A DNA stretch of 64,000 nt from Oceanicola granulosus HTCC2516 (lineage in GTDB: Bacteria > Pseudomonadota > Alphaproteobacteria > Rhodobacterales > Rhodobacteraceae), in NCBI RefSeq assembly GCF_000153305.1, contig NZ_CH724107.1:477377-541376 (forward strand), read 5' to 3'. The position numbers and the translations under genes were made by a program. Positions within the stretch are counted from its first letter, which is position 1; each line of letters begins with the position of its first letter. The notes below the pieces were generated by a model. The model made no database searches. It worked only from the letters and a program-made list of their open reading frames with translations, and was not told the origin of the DNA. This document shows, piece by piece, positions 17,489 through 27,075 of this stretch.

Positions 17489-18466
17489 ATGTCGCCGATC
17501 ATTCAGGGGATCATCACGGTCATCATCGGGGTCGGCGGGTGCATCGGGTATTTCTACCTGTCCAACCTGATCCTCGACCGCGTGATCTTCCCGCCGCGCA
17601 ACGACGACAACGGCCGCAACATCAACCGCGCCACCATGGTGCGCCCGTGGCTGTTCCTGTTCCCCGCGATCTTCGCGCTCGGCCTCTACCTCGTCTACCC
17701 GGTCGTCGGCTCGTTCTGGCGCAGCCTGTTCAACCGCTCGGGCAACGAGTTCATCGGGATGGGCAACTACGCCACGATGTTTGGCGAGGAGGGGTTCCGG
17801 CAGGCGCTGTTCAACAACTTCCTCTGGGTGCTCGTCGTCCCCGCCGCCTGCACCTTCATGGGCCTGCTCGTCGCGCAGCTGACCGACCGGCTGCGCTGGG
17901 GCAACATCGCCAAGAGCCTGATCTTCATGCCGATGGCAATCAGCTTCGTGGGTGCCTCGCTGATCTGGAAGTTCGTCTACGCCAACGATCCCGAGATCGG
18001 CATCATCAACGCGGTGCGCGACAGCTTCGGGATGGCGCCCATCGACGTGATGCAGATCCCGTTCTGGAACAACTTCTTCCTGATGATCATCCTGATCTGG
18101 ATCCAGACCGGCTTCGCCATGGTGATCCTGTCGGCCGCCCTGCGCGGCATCCCCGAGGAGACCATCGAGGCCGCGATCATCGACGGCGCGAATCCGTTCC
18201 AGATCTTCTTCAAGATCAAGGTGCCGCAGATCGTGGGCACCATCGTCGTCGTCTGGACGACGATCACCATCCTCGTGCTCAAGGTCTTCGACATCGTCTA
18301 CGCGATGACGGGCGGCAACTTCGACACCGAGATCCTGCCCAGCTACATGATGGACTACATGTTCCGCGACGACGGGCGGGCGACGGCGGTGGCCTTCGTC
18401 ATCATGGTCATCGTGCTGCCGGTGATGATCTTCAACATCCGGCAGGCCCGGAAAGAAATGCACTGA
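17489..18466 (+). CDS. aglF: Alpha-glucoside ABC transporter permease AglF
   Basis: A 325-aa inner-membrane permease (MalF-type, binding-protein-dependent transport fold). An N-terminal helix (about 5-27) precedes the core of six helices. The cytoplasmic coupling (EAA) loop reads EETIEAAIIDGANPFQIFFKIKVPQI, which docks on the ATPase. The RBS GGGGAGGGG lies just upstream of the ATG. It pairs with AglG, encoded 12 bases downstream. Confidence 0.93.
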   Translation: MSPIIQGIITVIIGVGGCIGYFYLSNLILDRVIFPPRNDDNGRNINRATMVRPWLFLFPAIFALGLYLVYPVVGSFWRSLFNRSGNEFIGMGNYATMFGEEGFRQALFNNFLWVLVVPAACTFMGLLVAQLTDRLRWGNIAKSLIFMPMAISFVGASLIWKFVYANDPEIGIINAVRDSFGMAPIDVMQIPFWNNFFLMIILIWIQTGFAMVILSAALRGIPEETIEAAIIDGANPFQIFFKIKVPQIVGTIVVVWTTITILVLKVFDIVYAMTGGNFDTEILPSYMMDYMFRDDGRATAVAFVIMVIVLPVMIFNIRQARKEMH

Positions 18467-18478
18467 GGGGGCAGGGAC

Positions 18479-19738
18479 ATGGACAACATCGCCGGTACCA
18501 AGTCGGGTCTCGTCTGGGCCACCAACCTCAGCGTGATCTTCCTCGTCATCCTCTGGCTCGTGCCCACGATCGGGCTGCTGGTCTCTTCGTTCCGCGACCG
18601 CGAGCAGATCAGCGAGAGCGGCTGGTGGCGCGCGCCGTTCGCCGTCGAGCAGGCGTTCCGCATCAACCCCGAGCCCGAGGGCGTGGTGCAGGAGGGCGAC
18701 CTCTACGTGCTCGAAGGCAATCTCTTCGGTGACGCCGGCAGCGGCGCGGTGGCCGGCTTCGGCATCACCTCCCGCGCGCCCGGCGCCGCAGAGCCGGGGA
18801 TGGTCTACGCCCGCTTTATCGTCGACGTCGAGGAGCCCGACGGCACCATCGACGACACCCGCCTCGAGCTCGCCTACCCGGCGGACGGCGAGCCGATCTT
18901 CCCGGCGCAGGACGAGGACGGCAACACCATCCTCGCCGAGACCGCCGTGCTCGACCGCGCGCTGCAGGTCGAGGCCAACGGCGACTTCCGCTACCTGTCC
19001 GACAGCGAGATCGACCGCGCGCCGACGATCTACATCACTGCCGAGACGCCGCCCGAGTTCAGCCTCGAGAACTACGACACGATCCTGACGTCCGACAACA
19101 TGGACCGGGCCTTCATCAACACCCTCACCGTCACCATCCCGGCGACGATCATCCCGATCTGCATCGCCGCCTTCGCCGCCTATGCGCTGGCGTGGATGGA
19201 CTTCGCCGGCCGGGGCTTCCTGATCGCGATGATCGTGGGGCTGCTCGTGGTGCCGCTGCAGCTTGCGCTCGTGCCGCTGCTGCAGCTCCACAACCGGATC
19301 GGCATCGGGCAGAGCTTCCTCGGCATCTGGCTCGCCCATACCGGCTTTGGCTTACCACTCGCGGTCTACCTGCTCCGAAACTACATGGTCGGGCTGCCAC
19401 GCGACATCATCGAGAGCGCCAAGGTCGACGGGGCGACCGACTTCCAGGTCTTCACCAAGATCGTGCTGCCGCTCAGCTTCCCCGCGCTCGCCTCGTTCGC
19501 CATCTTCCAGTTCCTGTGGACATGGAACGACCTGCTCGTGGCGAAGGTCTTCCTGCCGTCCAATTCCGAGAGCTGGGTGATGACCGTCAAGATCGCCGAC
19601 GACCTGCTCGGCAGCCGTGGCGGCGACTGGGGAATTCTTGCCGCTGCGGCATTCATCTCCATCGCCGTGCCGCTGGTTGTGTTCTTCGCGATGCAGAAAT
19701 ACCTCGTCCGCGGGCTGCTCGCAGGCTCGGTTAAATAG
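18479..19738 (+). CDS. aglG: Alpha-glucoside ABC transporter permease AglG
   Basis: A 419-aa inner-membrane permease (MalG-type). TM1 is at about residues 18-38. A large periplasmic insertion of about 170 residues follows (roughly 45-215, including PEPEGVVQEGDLYVLEGN and YPADGEPIFPAQDEDGN), then five helices. The EAA loop is PRDIIESAKVDGATDFQVFTKIVLPLSF. Typical MalG-type permeases are about 280 aa; the extra domain is a feature of the AglG group. The gene lies in the operon between aglF and aglA, ten bases before the aglA ATG. Confidence 0.93.
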   Translation: MDNIAGTKSGLVWATNLSVIFLVILWLVPTIGLLVSSFRDREQISESGWWRAPFAVEQAFRINPEPEGVVQEGDLYVLEGNLFGDAGSGAVAGFGITSRAPGAAEPGMVYARFIVDVEEPDGTIDDTRLELAYPADGEPIFPAQDEDGNTILAETAVLDRALQVEANGDFRYLSDSEIDRAPTIYITAETPPEFSLENYDTILTSDNMDRAFINTLTVTIPATIIPICIAAFAAYALAWMDFAGRGFLIAMIVGLLVVPLQLALVPLLQLHNRIGIGQSFLGIWLAHTGFGLPLAVYLLRNYMVGLPRDIIESAKVDGATDFQVFTKIVLPLSFPALASFAIFQFLWTWNDLLVAKVFLPSNSESWVMTVKIADDLLGSRGGDWGILAAAAFISIAVPLVVFFAMQKYLVRGLLAGSVK

Positions 19739-19748
19739 GGACGACCGC

Positions 19749-21407
19749 ATGACTCTTGCGGAACAACAGGCACCAAGCCAGCAGGCCGCACTCGACCGCG
19801 ACTGGTGGCGCGGCGCGGTGATCTACCAGATCTATCCGCGCAGCTTCCAGGACAGCAACGGCGACGGGATCGGCGATCTCGGCGGCATCCGCCAGCGCAT
19901 CCCCTACATCGCTGCCCTCGGGGTCGACGCGATCTGGATCTCGCCGTTCTTCCGCTCGCCGATGAAGGATTTCGGCTACGACGTCTCCGACTACCGCGAC
20001 GTCGAGCCGGTCTTCGGCACGCTCGACGACTTCGACGCCGTCATCGAGACCGCCCATGCCCACGGCATCCGGGTGATGATCGACCTCGTGCTGAGCCACA
20101 CCAGTGACCAGCATCCGTGGTTCGACGAAAGCCGCTCGAGCCGCACCAACGCGAAGTCCGACTGGTACGTCTGGGCCGATCCGCGCCCCGACGGCACGCC
20201 GCCCAACAACTGGCTGTCGATCTTCGGCGGCTCCGCCTGGCAGTGGGACAGCCGGCGCGAGCAGTACTACCTGCACAACTTCCTGACCTCGCAGCCCGAC
20301 CTCAACCTGCACTCGATGGAGGTGCAGGACGCGCTGCTCGACGTGGTGCGCTTCTGGCTGGAGAAGGGCTGCGACGGCTTCCGCCTCGACACGATCAACT
20401 TCTACTTCCACGACAAGGACTTGCGCGACAACCCGCCGCTCGCCCCCGAGCTGCGCAACGCCAACATCGCGCCCTCGGTGAACCCGTACAATCACCAGGA
20501 ACACCTGCACTCGAAGAACCAGCCCGAGAACCTCGACTTCCTGCGCCGCGTGCGCGCCGAGCTCGACCGCTACGGCGCCGCCGCCGTCGGCGAGGTCGGC
20601 GACGCGCAGCGCGGGCTGCAGATCATGGGCCAGTACACCGCCGGCGACGAGCTGATGCAGATGTGCTACGCCTTCGAGTTCCTCGCCACCGACCCGCTCA
20701 CCGCCGGGCGCATCGCCGAGGTGATGACGCGCGTCGACGAGGAAGCCTCCGACGGCTGGGCCTGCTGGGCCTTCTCCAACCACGACGTGACCCGCCACAC
20801 CACGCGCTGGAACCTCACGCCCGCCGCCCAGCGGATGCTGTGCACGCTGCTGATGTGCCTGCGCGGATCGGTCTGCCTCTACCAGGGCGAGGAACTGGGC
20901 CTGCCGGAGGCGGAGGTCGCCTTCGAGGACCTGCAGGACCCGTACGGCATCCAGTTCTGGCCCGAGTACAAGGGCCGCGACGGCTGCCGCACGCCGATGC
21001 CGTGGGAGCCGAGCAATCAGAACGCCGGCTTCTCGAGCGCCAGGCCGTGGCTGCCGGTGCCGATCCGCCACCTGCACAGCACCGTCGCCCACCAGGAAGA
21101 CGATCGCGCCGCGATGCTGCACCATTACCGCCGCGCCATCGCGCTGCGCCACGCCCACCCGCCGCTCGCCAAGGGCCGCCACGGGGGCGTGCGCCACGAC
21201 CGGGACGTGGTCTACTTCACCCGGACCCATGACGGGCAGGAGGTGTTCTGCGCCTTCAACGTCTCGGAGGAGCCGGCCGAGTTTCACCTGCCCCCGGGCA
21301 CGTGGACCGCGATCGGGGAGGAGCTGGGCACGGCGACGCCCGCGGCGGACGGGCGGGTCTACCTCGCCCCCTGGCAGGCCACGCTGGCCACCCGCCGGGC
21401 AGTGTAA
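19749..21407 (+). CDS. aglA: Alpha-glucosidase AglA (GH13)
   Basis: A 552-aa cytosolic glycoside hydrolase of family 13 (oligo-1,6-/alpha-glucosidase subfamily) that cleaves imported alpha-glucosides. The barrel starts with GAVIYQIYPRSFQDSNGDGIGDL. Region II is GFRLDTINFY (nucleophile Asp), region III AVGEVGD (acid/base Glu) and region IV FSNHDVTRH (stabilising Asp). QPDLN marks the alpha-glucosidase subfamily, and the beta-sandwich C-domain holds VFCAFNVSEEP. No signal peptide is present. ATG 19749 begins right after aglG; upstream codons belong to another frame of aglG. Released glucose would go to Glk. Confidence 0.93.
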   Translation: MTLAEQQAPSQQAALDRDWWRGAVIYQIYPRSFQDSNGDGIGDLGGIRQRIPYIAALGVDAIWISPFFRSPMKDFGYDVSDYRDVEPVFGTLDDFDAVIETAHAHGIRVMIDLVLSHTSDQHPWFDESRSSRTNAKSDWYVWADPRPDGTPPNNWLSIFGGSAWQWDSRREQYYLHNFLTSQPDLNLHSMEVQDALLDVVRFWLEKGCDGFRLDTINFYFHDKDLRDNPPLAPELRNANIAPSVNPYNHQEHLHSKNQPENLDFLRRVRAELDRYGAAAVGEVGDAQRGLQIMGQYTAGDELMQMCYAFEFLATDPLTAGRIAEVMTRVDEEASDGWACWAFSNHDVTRHTTRWNLTPAAQRMLCTLLMCLRGSVCLYQGEELGLPEAEVAFEDLQDPYGIQFWPEYKGRDGCRTPMPWEPSNQNAGFSSARPWLPVPIRHLHSTVAHQEDDRAAMLHHYRRAIALRHAHPPLAKGRHGGVRHDRDVVYFTRTHDGQEVFCAFNVSEEPAEFHLPPGTWTAIGEELGTATPAADGRVYLAPWQATLATRRAV

Positions 21408-21434
21408 CAACGAGGGCGATCAGGGAGGGAACGG

Positions 21435-22520
<1,086 letters not shown>

Positions 22521-22521
22521 G

Positions 22522-22821
22522 CTAGACCCCCGCGAGCAGCACGTCGAACGCGCGCACGATGGCGTCGCGGTGCTCGGGGACGTTGCCGATGTGGGTGTCC
22601 AGTTCTGACGGTAGCGCAGTGGCGAGCACGTGCGGCGCGAGGCGCAGGCGGAGGTCGCCCAGCTCGATCTCGGGCTGCAGGCCACGAATGGCCGCGTAGG
22701 GCGTGTCGAGCGGCTCGAGGCTGGCGACGGGGATCAGCGGAAACTCTTCCAGCAGATCGTTGCGCAACACCAGAACGTACGCCCGCGAGCGCAGCTGGTA
22801 GACATCGAACTGGCGAACCAC
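22522..22821 (-). CDS. ccdB: CcdB-family toxin
   Basis: A 99-aa toxin of the CcdB family (DNA gyrase poison in the F-plasmid prototype). Family signs are RQFDVYQLRSRAYVLVLRND at the N-terminus, PLIPVASLEP in the middle, and a C-terminal helix ending HRDAIVRAFDVLLAGV. The length matches the 100-residue family. The start is GTG at 22821, two bases after the antitoxin stop, so the pair is translationally linked. It is chromosomal, between aglK and the TRAP operon. The last Trp-Gly-Ile-type motif of F CcdB is replaced by LLAGV, so gyrase killing is not assured. Confidence 0.87.
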   Translation of the reverse strand: MVRQFDVYQLRSRAYVLVLRNDLLEEFPLIPVASLEPLDTPYAAIRGLQPEIELGDLRLRLAPHVLATALPSELDTHIGNVPEHRDAIVRAFDVLLAGV

Positions 22822-22823
22822 CG

Positions 22824-23066
22824 TCAGAACTTGCGCAGCTCAGAGAGCGGAAGCCCGTTCTCCTCGACCCAGACCTTCATCTGCTCCATCGCCTCCCGGT
22901 TCTCCTCCTTCCAGCGCCTCTGGCGTTCGGCCCTGGCGGCGGCGGCGACGCCGGCCTCGGCGGCGCGGGAGACGTCGACGCCGAGCGCCTCCGCCTCGGC
23001 GAGCGTGGCGCTGCTGAGGGTGACGTCGACGGTGGCGCGCTTGTCGGTGGTCACATCCGTCTCCAT
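22824..23066 (-). CDS. ccdA: CcdA-family antitoxin
   Basis: An 80-aa antitoxin. The N-terminal ribbon-helix-helix part (KRATVDVTLSSATLAEAEALGVDVSRAAEAG) would bind DNA and autoregulate the pair. The charged C-terminal tail (RWKEENREAMEQMKVWVEENGLPLSELRKF) is the CcdA toxin-neutralising segment. ATG 23066 gives the family's usual length; a much longer open frame upstream is only a shadow of the TRAP permease. The gene lies 35 bases downstream of the TRAP large permease on the same strand. Confidence 0.88.
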   Translation of the reverse strand: METDVTTDKRATVDVTLSSATLAEAEALGVDVSRAAEAGVAAAARAERQRRWKEENREAMEQMKVWVEENGLPLSELRKF

Positions 23067-23101
23067 GCCGGGATGTCTAACAGCTAAATCCTGACAAAGC
23101 G

Positions 23102-24547
23102 TTAAACAAGGCTGGGCAGCCAGAGCACGATGCCCGGGAACGCCACCAGCAGCGCGATGGTGATCGCGTCGGCGATGAAGAACGGCGTCACCCCGCGGAA
23201 CACGTCCTGCACCGAGAGATCCGGCCGCACCCCGGCGACCACGAAGCAGTTCAGCCCGATCGGCGGCGTGATGAGGCAGAACTCGGCCATCTTCACCACC
23301 AGAATCCCGAACCATACCGCGCAGAGCGGCCCCGACATGCCGAACGCCGCCTCCTCGGCCGAGACGTTCACCCCGCCATTCAGCGCCATCACCGCCGGGT
23401 AGACCACCGGCAGGGTCAGCAGCAGCATCCCGATCGCGTCCATGAACATCCCCAGCACCGCGTAGGCGAGCAGGATCATCACCAAGGTCAGCATCGGCGA
23501 TTGCTCGAGCGAGGTGATCCAGTCGGCGAAGGCGCCGGGCAGGTCGGCGAAGCCGAGGAAGCGGACGTAGATGAGCACCCCCCAGATGATGGTGAAGATC
23601 ATCGCCGAGAGCTTCGCCGTCTCGATCAGAGCGTCGCGCAGGTCGCGCCAGCGCAACCCCTTCCAGAGCGCCATCAGCAGCACCACGAAGGCCCCGAGCG
23701 CGCCGCCCTCGGTGGGCGTGCCCCAGGCGTCGCCGCCGAAGGGGAGCGGGATCACGGCGCCGAAGAGGGTCATCTGCGGCGGGATCGGGTTGTAGACGAA
23801 GAACAGGATGATGATGACGACGAAGAAGATCGGGAAGGCCGGCAGCAGCGCGGCAAAGCGCTGGCGCCAGGTGAAGCCGCCGACGGGGGGGCCGAGCTTC
23901 TTCCACGCCATCGCCAGCCCGACGATGATGAGCGCGTAGACCACGGCCGAGAAGACGCCCGGCACGAAGCCGGCGAGCAGCAGCCGGCCGACGTCCTGCT
24001 CGACGATGATGGCGTAGATGACGAGGATCGCCGAGGGCGGGATCAGCGAGGCGAGCGTGCCGCCCGCGGCGACGACACCGGCGGCGAAGCGCTTGTCGTA
24101 GCCCACCTTGATCATCTCGGGGATGGCGATGCGCGCGAACACCGCCGCCGTCGCCACCGAGGCGCCGGAGACCGCGGCGAAGCCCGCGGTGGCGAAGACC
24201 GAGGATACCGCCAGCCCGCCCGGCAGCCAGCCGACCCAACGCCTGGCGGCCTCGAACAGGGCGCGGGTGAGGCCGGCGTAATAGGCGAGGTAGCCGATCA
24301 GGATGAAGGTCGGGATCAGCGACAGCGACTGGCTCGCCACCTTGGCGTGGGGCACCTGTCCGGCCGTCTTCACCGCGACCGACAACGCCCAGCCGAATTC
24401 CTCGCCCGCGTAGCCCTTGCGCGACCAGAAGATCCAGACGAGCCCCACCAGCCCCGCCAGCGCGGCGGCGAAGGCGACGCGCATGCCGAGGACGACGAAG
24501 ACCAGCAATCCGCCGGTCACCCAGAGGCCGATATCGAGGCTATCCAC
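23102..24547 (-). CDS. TRAP transporter large permease (DctM family)
   Basis: A 481-aa inner-membrane protein of about 12 helices, the transport subunit of a tripartite ATP-independent periplasmic (TRAP) system using the sodium or proton gradient. Family stretches are AVSGASVATAAVFARIAIPEM, GTLASLIPPSAILVIYAI and FCLITPPIGLNCFVVAG. The start is GTG at 24547, the only fitting start before TM1. The short motif GCATATTTGCAGCCAGATGAAG lies in the 45 bases separating it from the small permease. The substrate is unknown, probably a carboxylate. Confidence 0.93.
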   Translation of the reverse strand: MDSLDIGLWVTGGLLVFVVLGMRVAFAAALAGLVGLVWIFWSRKGYAGEEFGWALSVAVKTAGQVPHAKVASQSLSLIPTFILIGYLAYYAGLTRALFEAARRWVGWLPGGLAVSSVFATAGFAAVSGASVATAAVFARIAIPEMIKVGYDKRFAAGVVAAGGTLASLIPPSAILVIYAIIVEQDVGRLLLAGFVPGVFSAVVYALIIVGLAMAWKKLGPPVGGFTWRQRFAALLPAFPIFFVVIIILFFVYNPIPPQMTLFGAVIPLPFGGDAWGTPTEGGALGAFVVLLMALWKGLRWRDLRDALIETAKLSAMIFTIIWGVLIYVRFLGFADLPGAFADWITSLEQSPMLTLVMILLAYAVLGMFMDAIGMLLLTLPVVYPAVMALNGGVNVSAEEAAFGMSGPLCAVWFGILVVKMAEFCLITPPIGLNCFVVAGVRPDLSVQDVFRGVTPFFIADAITIALLVAFPGIVLWLPSLV

Positions 24548-24563
24548 GGCCGCCGCCGGCTTT

Positions 24564-24585
24564 GCATATTTGCAGCCAGATGAAG
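24564..24585 (+). repeat. Short dispersed intergenic motif, copy 2
   Basis: GCATATTTGCAGCCAGATGAAG, 20 of 22 bases shared with the copy at 9980-10001. It sits between the two TRAP permease genes in the opposite orientation to their transcription, so orientation to genes is not fixed. Confidence 0.6.
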
Positions 24586-24592
24586 GGGCGCG

Positions 24593-25225
24593 TCATCTCT
24601 CTGCTCCCGAGACGGTCTCGGCTTCGCGGGCGGCGGTTTCGGCGGCGCTCTCGATCAGCGGCACGGCGACGGGGCGGTCGGTGCCGGTGACGAAGGCGCG
24701 GCCGAAGCCCCAGAGCTGCAGCGCCAGCCGCAGCGACAGCACCGAGAAGGCGACCGGGGCGAGCAGCTTGGCGGGCCAGATGGGCAGGCCGATGTCCATC
24801 GAGGAGTCGCGGCTCCAGAGCGGCGCGGCGAAATCGAAGGAGCGCTGGAAGTGCGCCCAGCTGCCCCAGACGAGCAGCAGCATCAGCACCAGCACGGTCA
24901 GCGTCGTGAACCACTCGACCGCCCAGAGCACGCGGCCCTTGAGCGCGCCGACGACGATGTCCATGCGGATATGCCCGCCGAGCCGCTGGGTGTAGGCGAT
25001 GCCCATGAAGGCGATCAGCGGCATCGCCTGCTCGATCCAGTCGACGTAGCCGGGCAGGGGCCTGTTGAAGGCGTTGCGCCCGCCGACGGAGAAGACCGCG
25101 AGCAGCATCAGCCCGAAGACGGCGAGGCCCGACAGCAGCGCCAGCCAGCCCTCGAGCCGGACCAGGGCGCGGTCGAGGCGGCTCAGCAGCGAGCCGTCAT
25201 CGAGCACGGAGGCGGCGCCGGCCAT
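24593..25225 (-). CDS. TRAP transporter small permease (DctQ family)
   Basis: A 210-aa membrane protein with four helices (about 33-52, 65-85, 105-127, 150-170) and the DctQ pattern: FGLMLLAVFSVGGRNAFNRPLPGYVDWIEQAMPLIAFMGIAY, then RLGGHIRMDIVVGALKG. It partners with the large permease encoded next. The N-terminal extension and Ala/Glu-rich C-terminal tail are slightly longer than usual. Confidence 0.9.
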   Translation of the reverse strand: MAGAASVLDDGSLLSRLDRALVRLEGWLALLSGLAVFGLMLLAVFSVGGRNAFNRPLPGYVDWIEQAMPLIAFMGIAYTQRLGGHIRMDIVVGALKGRVLWAVEWFTTLTVLVLMLLLVWGSWAHFQRSFDFAAPLWSRDSSMDIGLPIWPAKLLAPVAFSVLSLRLALQLWGFGRAFVTGTDRPVAVPLIESAAETAAREAETVSGAER

Positions 25226-25289
25226 GGGCGGTCCTTTCCTGTCGGTGCGGGCGCGCCCGGGCTCCAGGGAGCCGGGCGCGCGGGAGGGC

Positions 25290-26297
25290 TCACTCGCCGG
25301 CGAGCACGCCGTCGACGATGTTGAGCAGCTCCTCGCCGGGCAGGCCGGCCGCCGCGGCGTCCTCGAGCCAGGCCTCGCGCGCGGGGCCGGCGGCGGCCTC
25401 GCGGAAGGCGGCGATGTCGTCGTCGGAGAACGTCACCTGCTCGATGCCCTTCTCCTCGAGCAGCGGCCCCCAGGCCGACATGGTCTGGGTGTTGTAGTGC
25501 TCGATGTAGTGCGCCAGCGCCTCGTCTACCGAGCCCAGCAGCGCCTCGCGGTGCTCGTCCGACAGCGACATCAGCGCGTCGGTGTTGACGACGACGGGGC
25601 AGTTGACGGTGCCGGGGTTGAGGTTGGTCGTCCACCAGTCCGCCGTCTCGACGGTGCCGAACGACATGTGGGCGTGCGGCGCGAAGGACGCCGCCTTGAT
25701 CACGCCGCTGTCGAGCGCCTGGCGCACCTCGGTGGCCGACATCGAGGTCGGCACCGCGCCGACCGCTTCCATCGCCGCGCCGATGCCGCCGGTGGCGCGC
25801 ACGGAGAGGCCTTCGAAATCGTCGAGGCTGGCGGGCGGCTCGCCCACGCCGACGAGGTTGTACTGGGGCAGCGGCGAGGGCATCAGCAGCGTCGCGTTCC
25901 AGCGCGCCATCTCCGCGACGGTGGCCGGGTGCAGGTAGACGGCCTCCGAGGCGGCGACCTCCTGCTCGAGCGTCTCGACGCCGAGGAAGGGCAGCTCGAG
26001 CACGGTGATCGCGCGGTTCTTGTCCGCGTGGTAGCCGGCGCAGAACTGCGCCATCTCGAAGGCGCCGATGGAGATGCCGTCGAGGTTCTCGCGCTCGTTG
26101 CTGAGGCCGCCGTAGGAAATGTTGAGGGTGAACTCGCCGTCGGTCTTCTCGGAGACCAGCTCGGCCAGCTTCTCGACATGCTCGGTGAAGGCCCGGCGCT
26201 GGCCCCAGAGCGACACGTTCCACTCGACGGCCGCCGCCTCGCCGGCGATCCCGACAACAAGCGCGGCGACGCCCGCGCGCATCCATAGCGTCTTCAT
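25290..26297 (-). CDS. TRAP transporter substrate-binding protein (DctP family)
   Basis: A 335-aa periplasmic binding protein. The signal peptide is MRAGVAALVVGIAGEAAA, cleaved before VEWNVSLWG. Family features are TEHVEKLAELVSEKTDGEFTLNISYGG and the ligand-anchoring region with Arg in LSVRATGGIGAAMEAVGA, followed by PTSMSATEVRQALDSGVIKA. ATG 26297 is chosen because it starts the signal peptide and follows GGGAGAG. It is the first gene of the TRAP operon (P-Q-M order). The Arg that usually grips a carboxylate is present, so an organic acid is a reasonable guess. Confidence 0.9.
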   Translation of the reverse strand: MKTLWMRAGVAALVVGIAGEAAAVEWNVSLWGQRRAFTEHVEKLAELVSEKTDGEFTLNISYGGLSNERENLDGISIGAFEMAQFCAGYHADKNRAITVLELPFLGVETLEQEVAASEAVYLHPATVAEMARWNATLLMPSPLPQYNLVGVGEPPASLDDFEGLSVRATGGIGAAMEAVGAVPTSMSATEVRQALDSGVIKAASFAPHAHMSFGTVETADWWTTNLNPGTVNCPVVVNTDALMSLSDEHREALLGSVDEALAHYIEHYNTQTMSAWGPLLEEKGIEQVTFSDDDIAAFREAAAGPAREAWLEDAAAAGLPGEELLNIVDGVLAGE

Positions 26298-26414
26298 GCA
26301 ACTCTCTCCCTGTTGGCCCCGCTTTCGCGGCGGAGCGTCTGCCCCCACTTTTCCCGCACCGCGCGCGCCGCGCAAGAGCGCAGGCGCACAGGGGAGGCCA
26401 GGGACCGGGCGCCG

Positions 26415-26975
26415 TCAGGGGATGATGCGGGTGTACTTGATCCCCTCGACCGTCGCCGCGGCGCGCAGCCCGGCCTGTGCGAAGACCAGCGCGATCACCG
26501 GCGCCCGCGACGAGATCAGGTCGGCGCGGATCGTGTCGGCCTGGTCGGAGAGCGCGTATTCCGCGTCCGCTCCGCCGGCCCAGCCGCCGCTCCGGCGAAA
26601 CTCGGCCAGCGCCTCCTCGGTCATGAAGAACAGCACGTGGCTGTATTGCTGCGCGCCGATCTGCAGGCCGGCGCTGACGGAGGTGGCGGAGTAGTAGTCG
26701 ACGTTCATGCCGCCGACCCGCAGCGCGCCGCGCCCGTAGGCGCCGCCGAGCCCGAGCCCGGCCTCGGTGACCAGCGGCATCACCAGCATGCCGGCCGACT
26801 TGTTCACCAGGTCCTGCGCGTCGGGGTAGCGCTGGAGCATGTAGTTCACGGTGGTCTCGACGCGGGCGTCGATGGTCTGGGCGTTGGTGTTGCCGACGCC
26901 GTTGCCGCAGGCGGCGAGGGCCGTCGCCGCGAGTGCGGAGCCGGCCAGGAAGGTCCGTCTGGTAAAGCTGCTCAT
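26415..26975 (-). CDS. SYLF/Ysc84-domain lipoprotein with twin-arginine-like signal
   Basis: A 186-aa envelope protein. The N-terminus has a Tat-like motif (FTRRTFLAG) and a lipobox (ALAAC), so export followed by lipid attachment is likely. The rest is a SYLF (Ysc84, DUF500) lipid-binding fold: VNKSAGMLVMPLVTEAGLGLGGAYGRGALRVGG, YYSATSVSAGLQIGAQQYSHVLFFMTEEALAEF and a C-terminal Ala-rich strand region. Bacterial SYLF proteins are found in the envelope; their role is poorly known. The gene lies alone downstream of hemB. Confidence 0.85.
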   Translation of the reverse strand: MSSFTRRTFLAGSALAATALAACGNGVGNTNAQTIDARVETTVNYMLQRYPDAQDLVNKSAGMLVMPLVTEAGLGLGGAYGRGALRVGGMNVDYYSATSVSAGLQIGAQQYSHVLFFMTEEALAEFRRSGGWAGGADAEYALSDQADTIRADLISSRAPVIALVFAQAGLRAAATVEGIKYTRIIP

Positions 26976-26996
26976 TGTGTGCCTCGATGTGCCTGT

Positions 26997-27044
26997 GCCG
27001 GCCTTGTGCGGCCGGTCTGTGCCGCCACTATAGGCTGTGGCGGC
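26997..27044 (-). terminator. Tandem stem-loops downstream of hemB
   Basis: On the minus strand, GCCGCCAC-AGCCTATA-GTGGCGGC (27021-27044) is followed by GCCGGCC/GGCCGGT around six bases (26997-27016). Both lie 30-80 bases after the hemB stop and before the SYLF gene. No T-run follows, so these may be Rho-dependent or processing structures instead. Confidence 0.45.
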
Positions 27045-27075
27045 CGGCTTGTCATCCAGTGTCGCGCCCGTGCCG

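Noticed and set aside
15836..19339. A 1167-codon minus-strand frame over aglE, aglF and aglG
   Set aside because: The plus-strand Agl proteins have signal peptide, helices and EAA loops. The minus frame has only Asp/His/Glu-rich filler.
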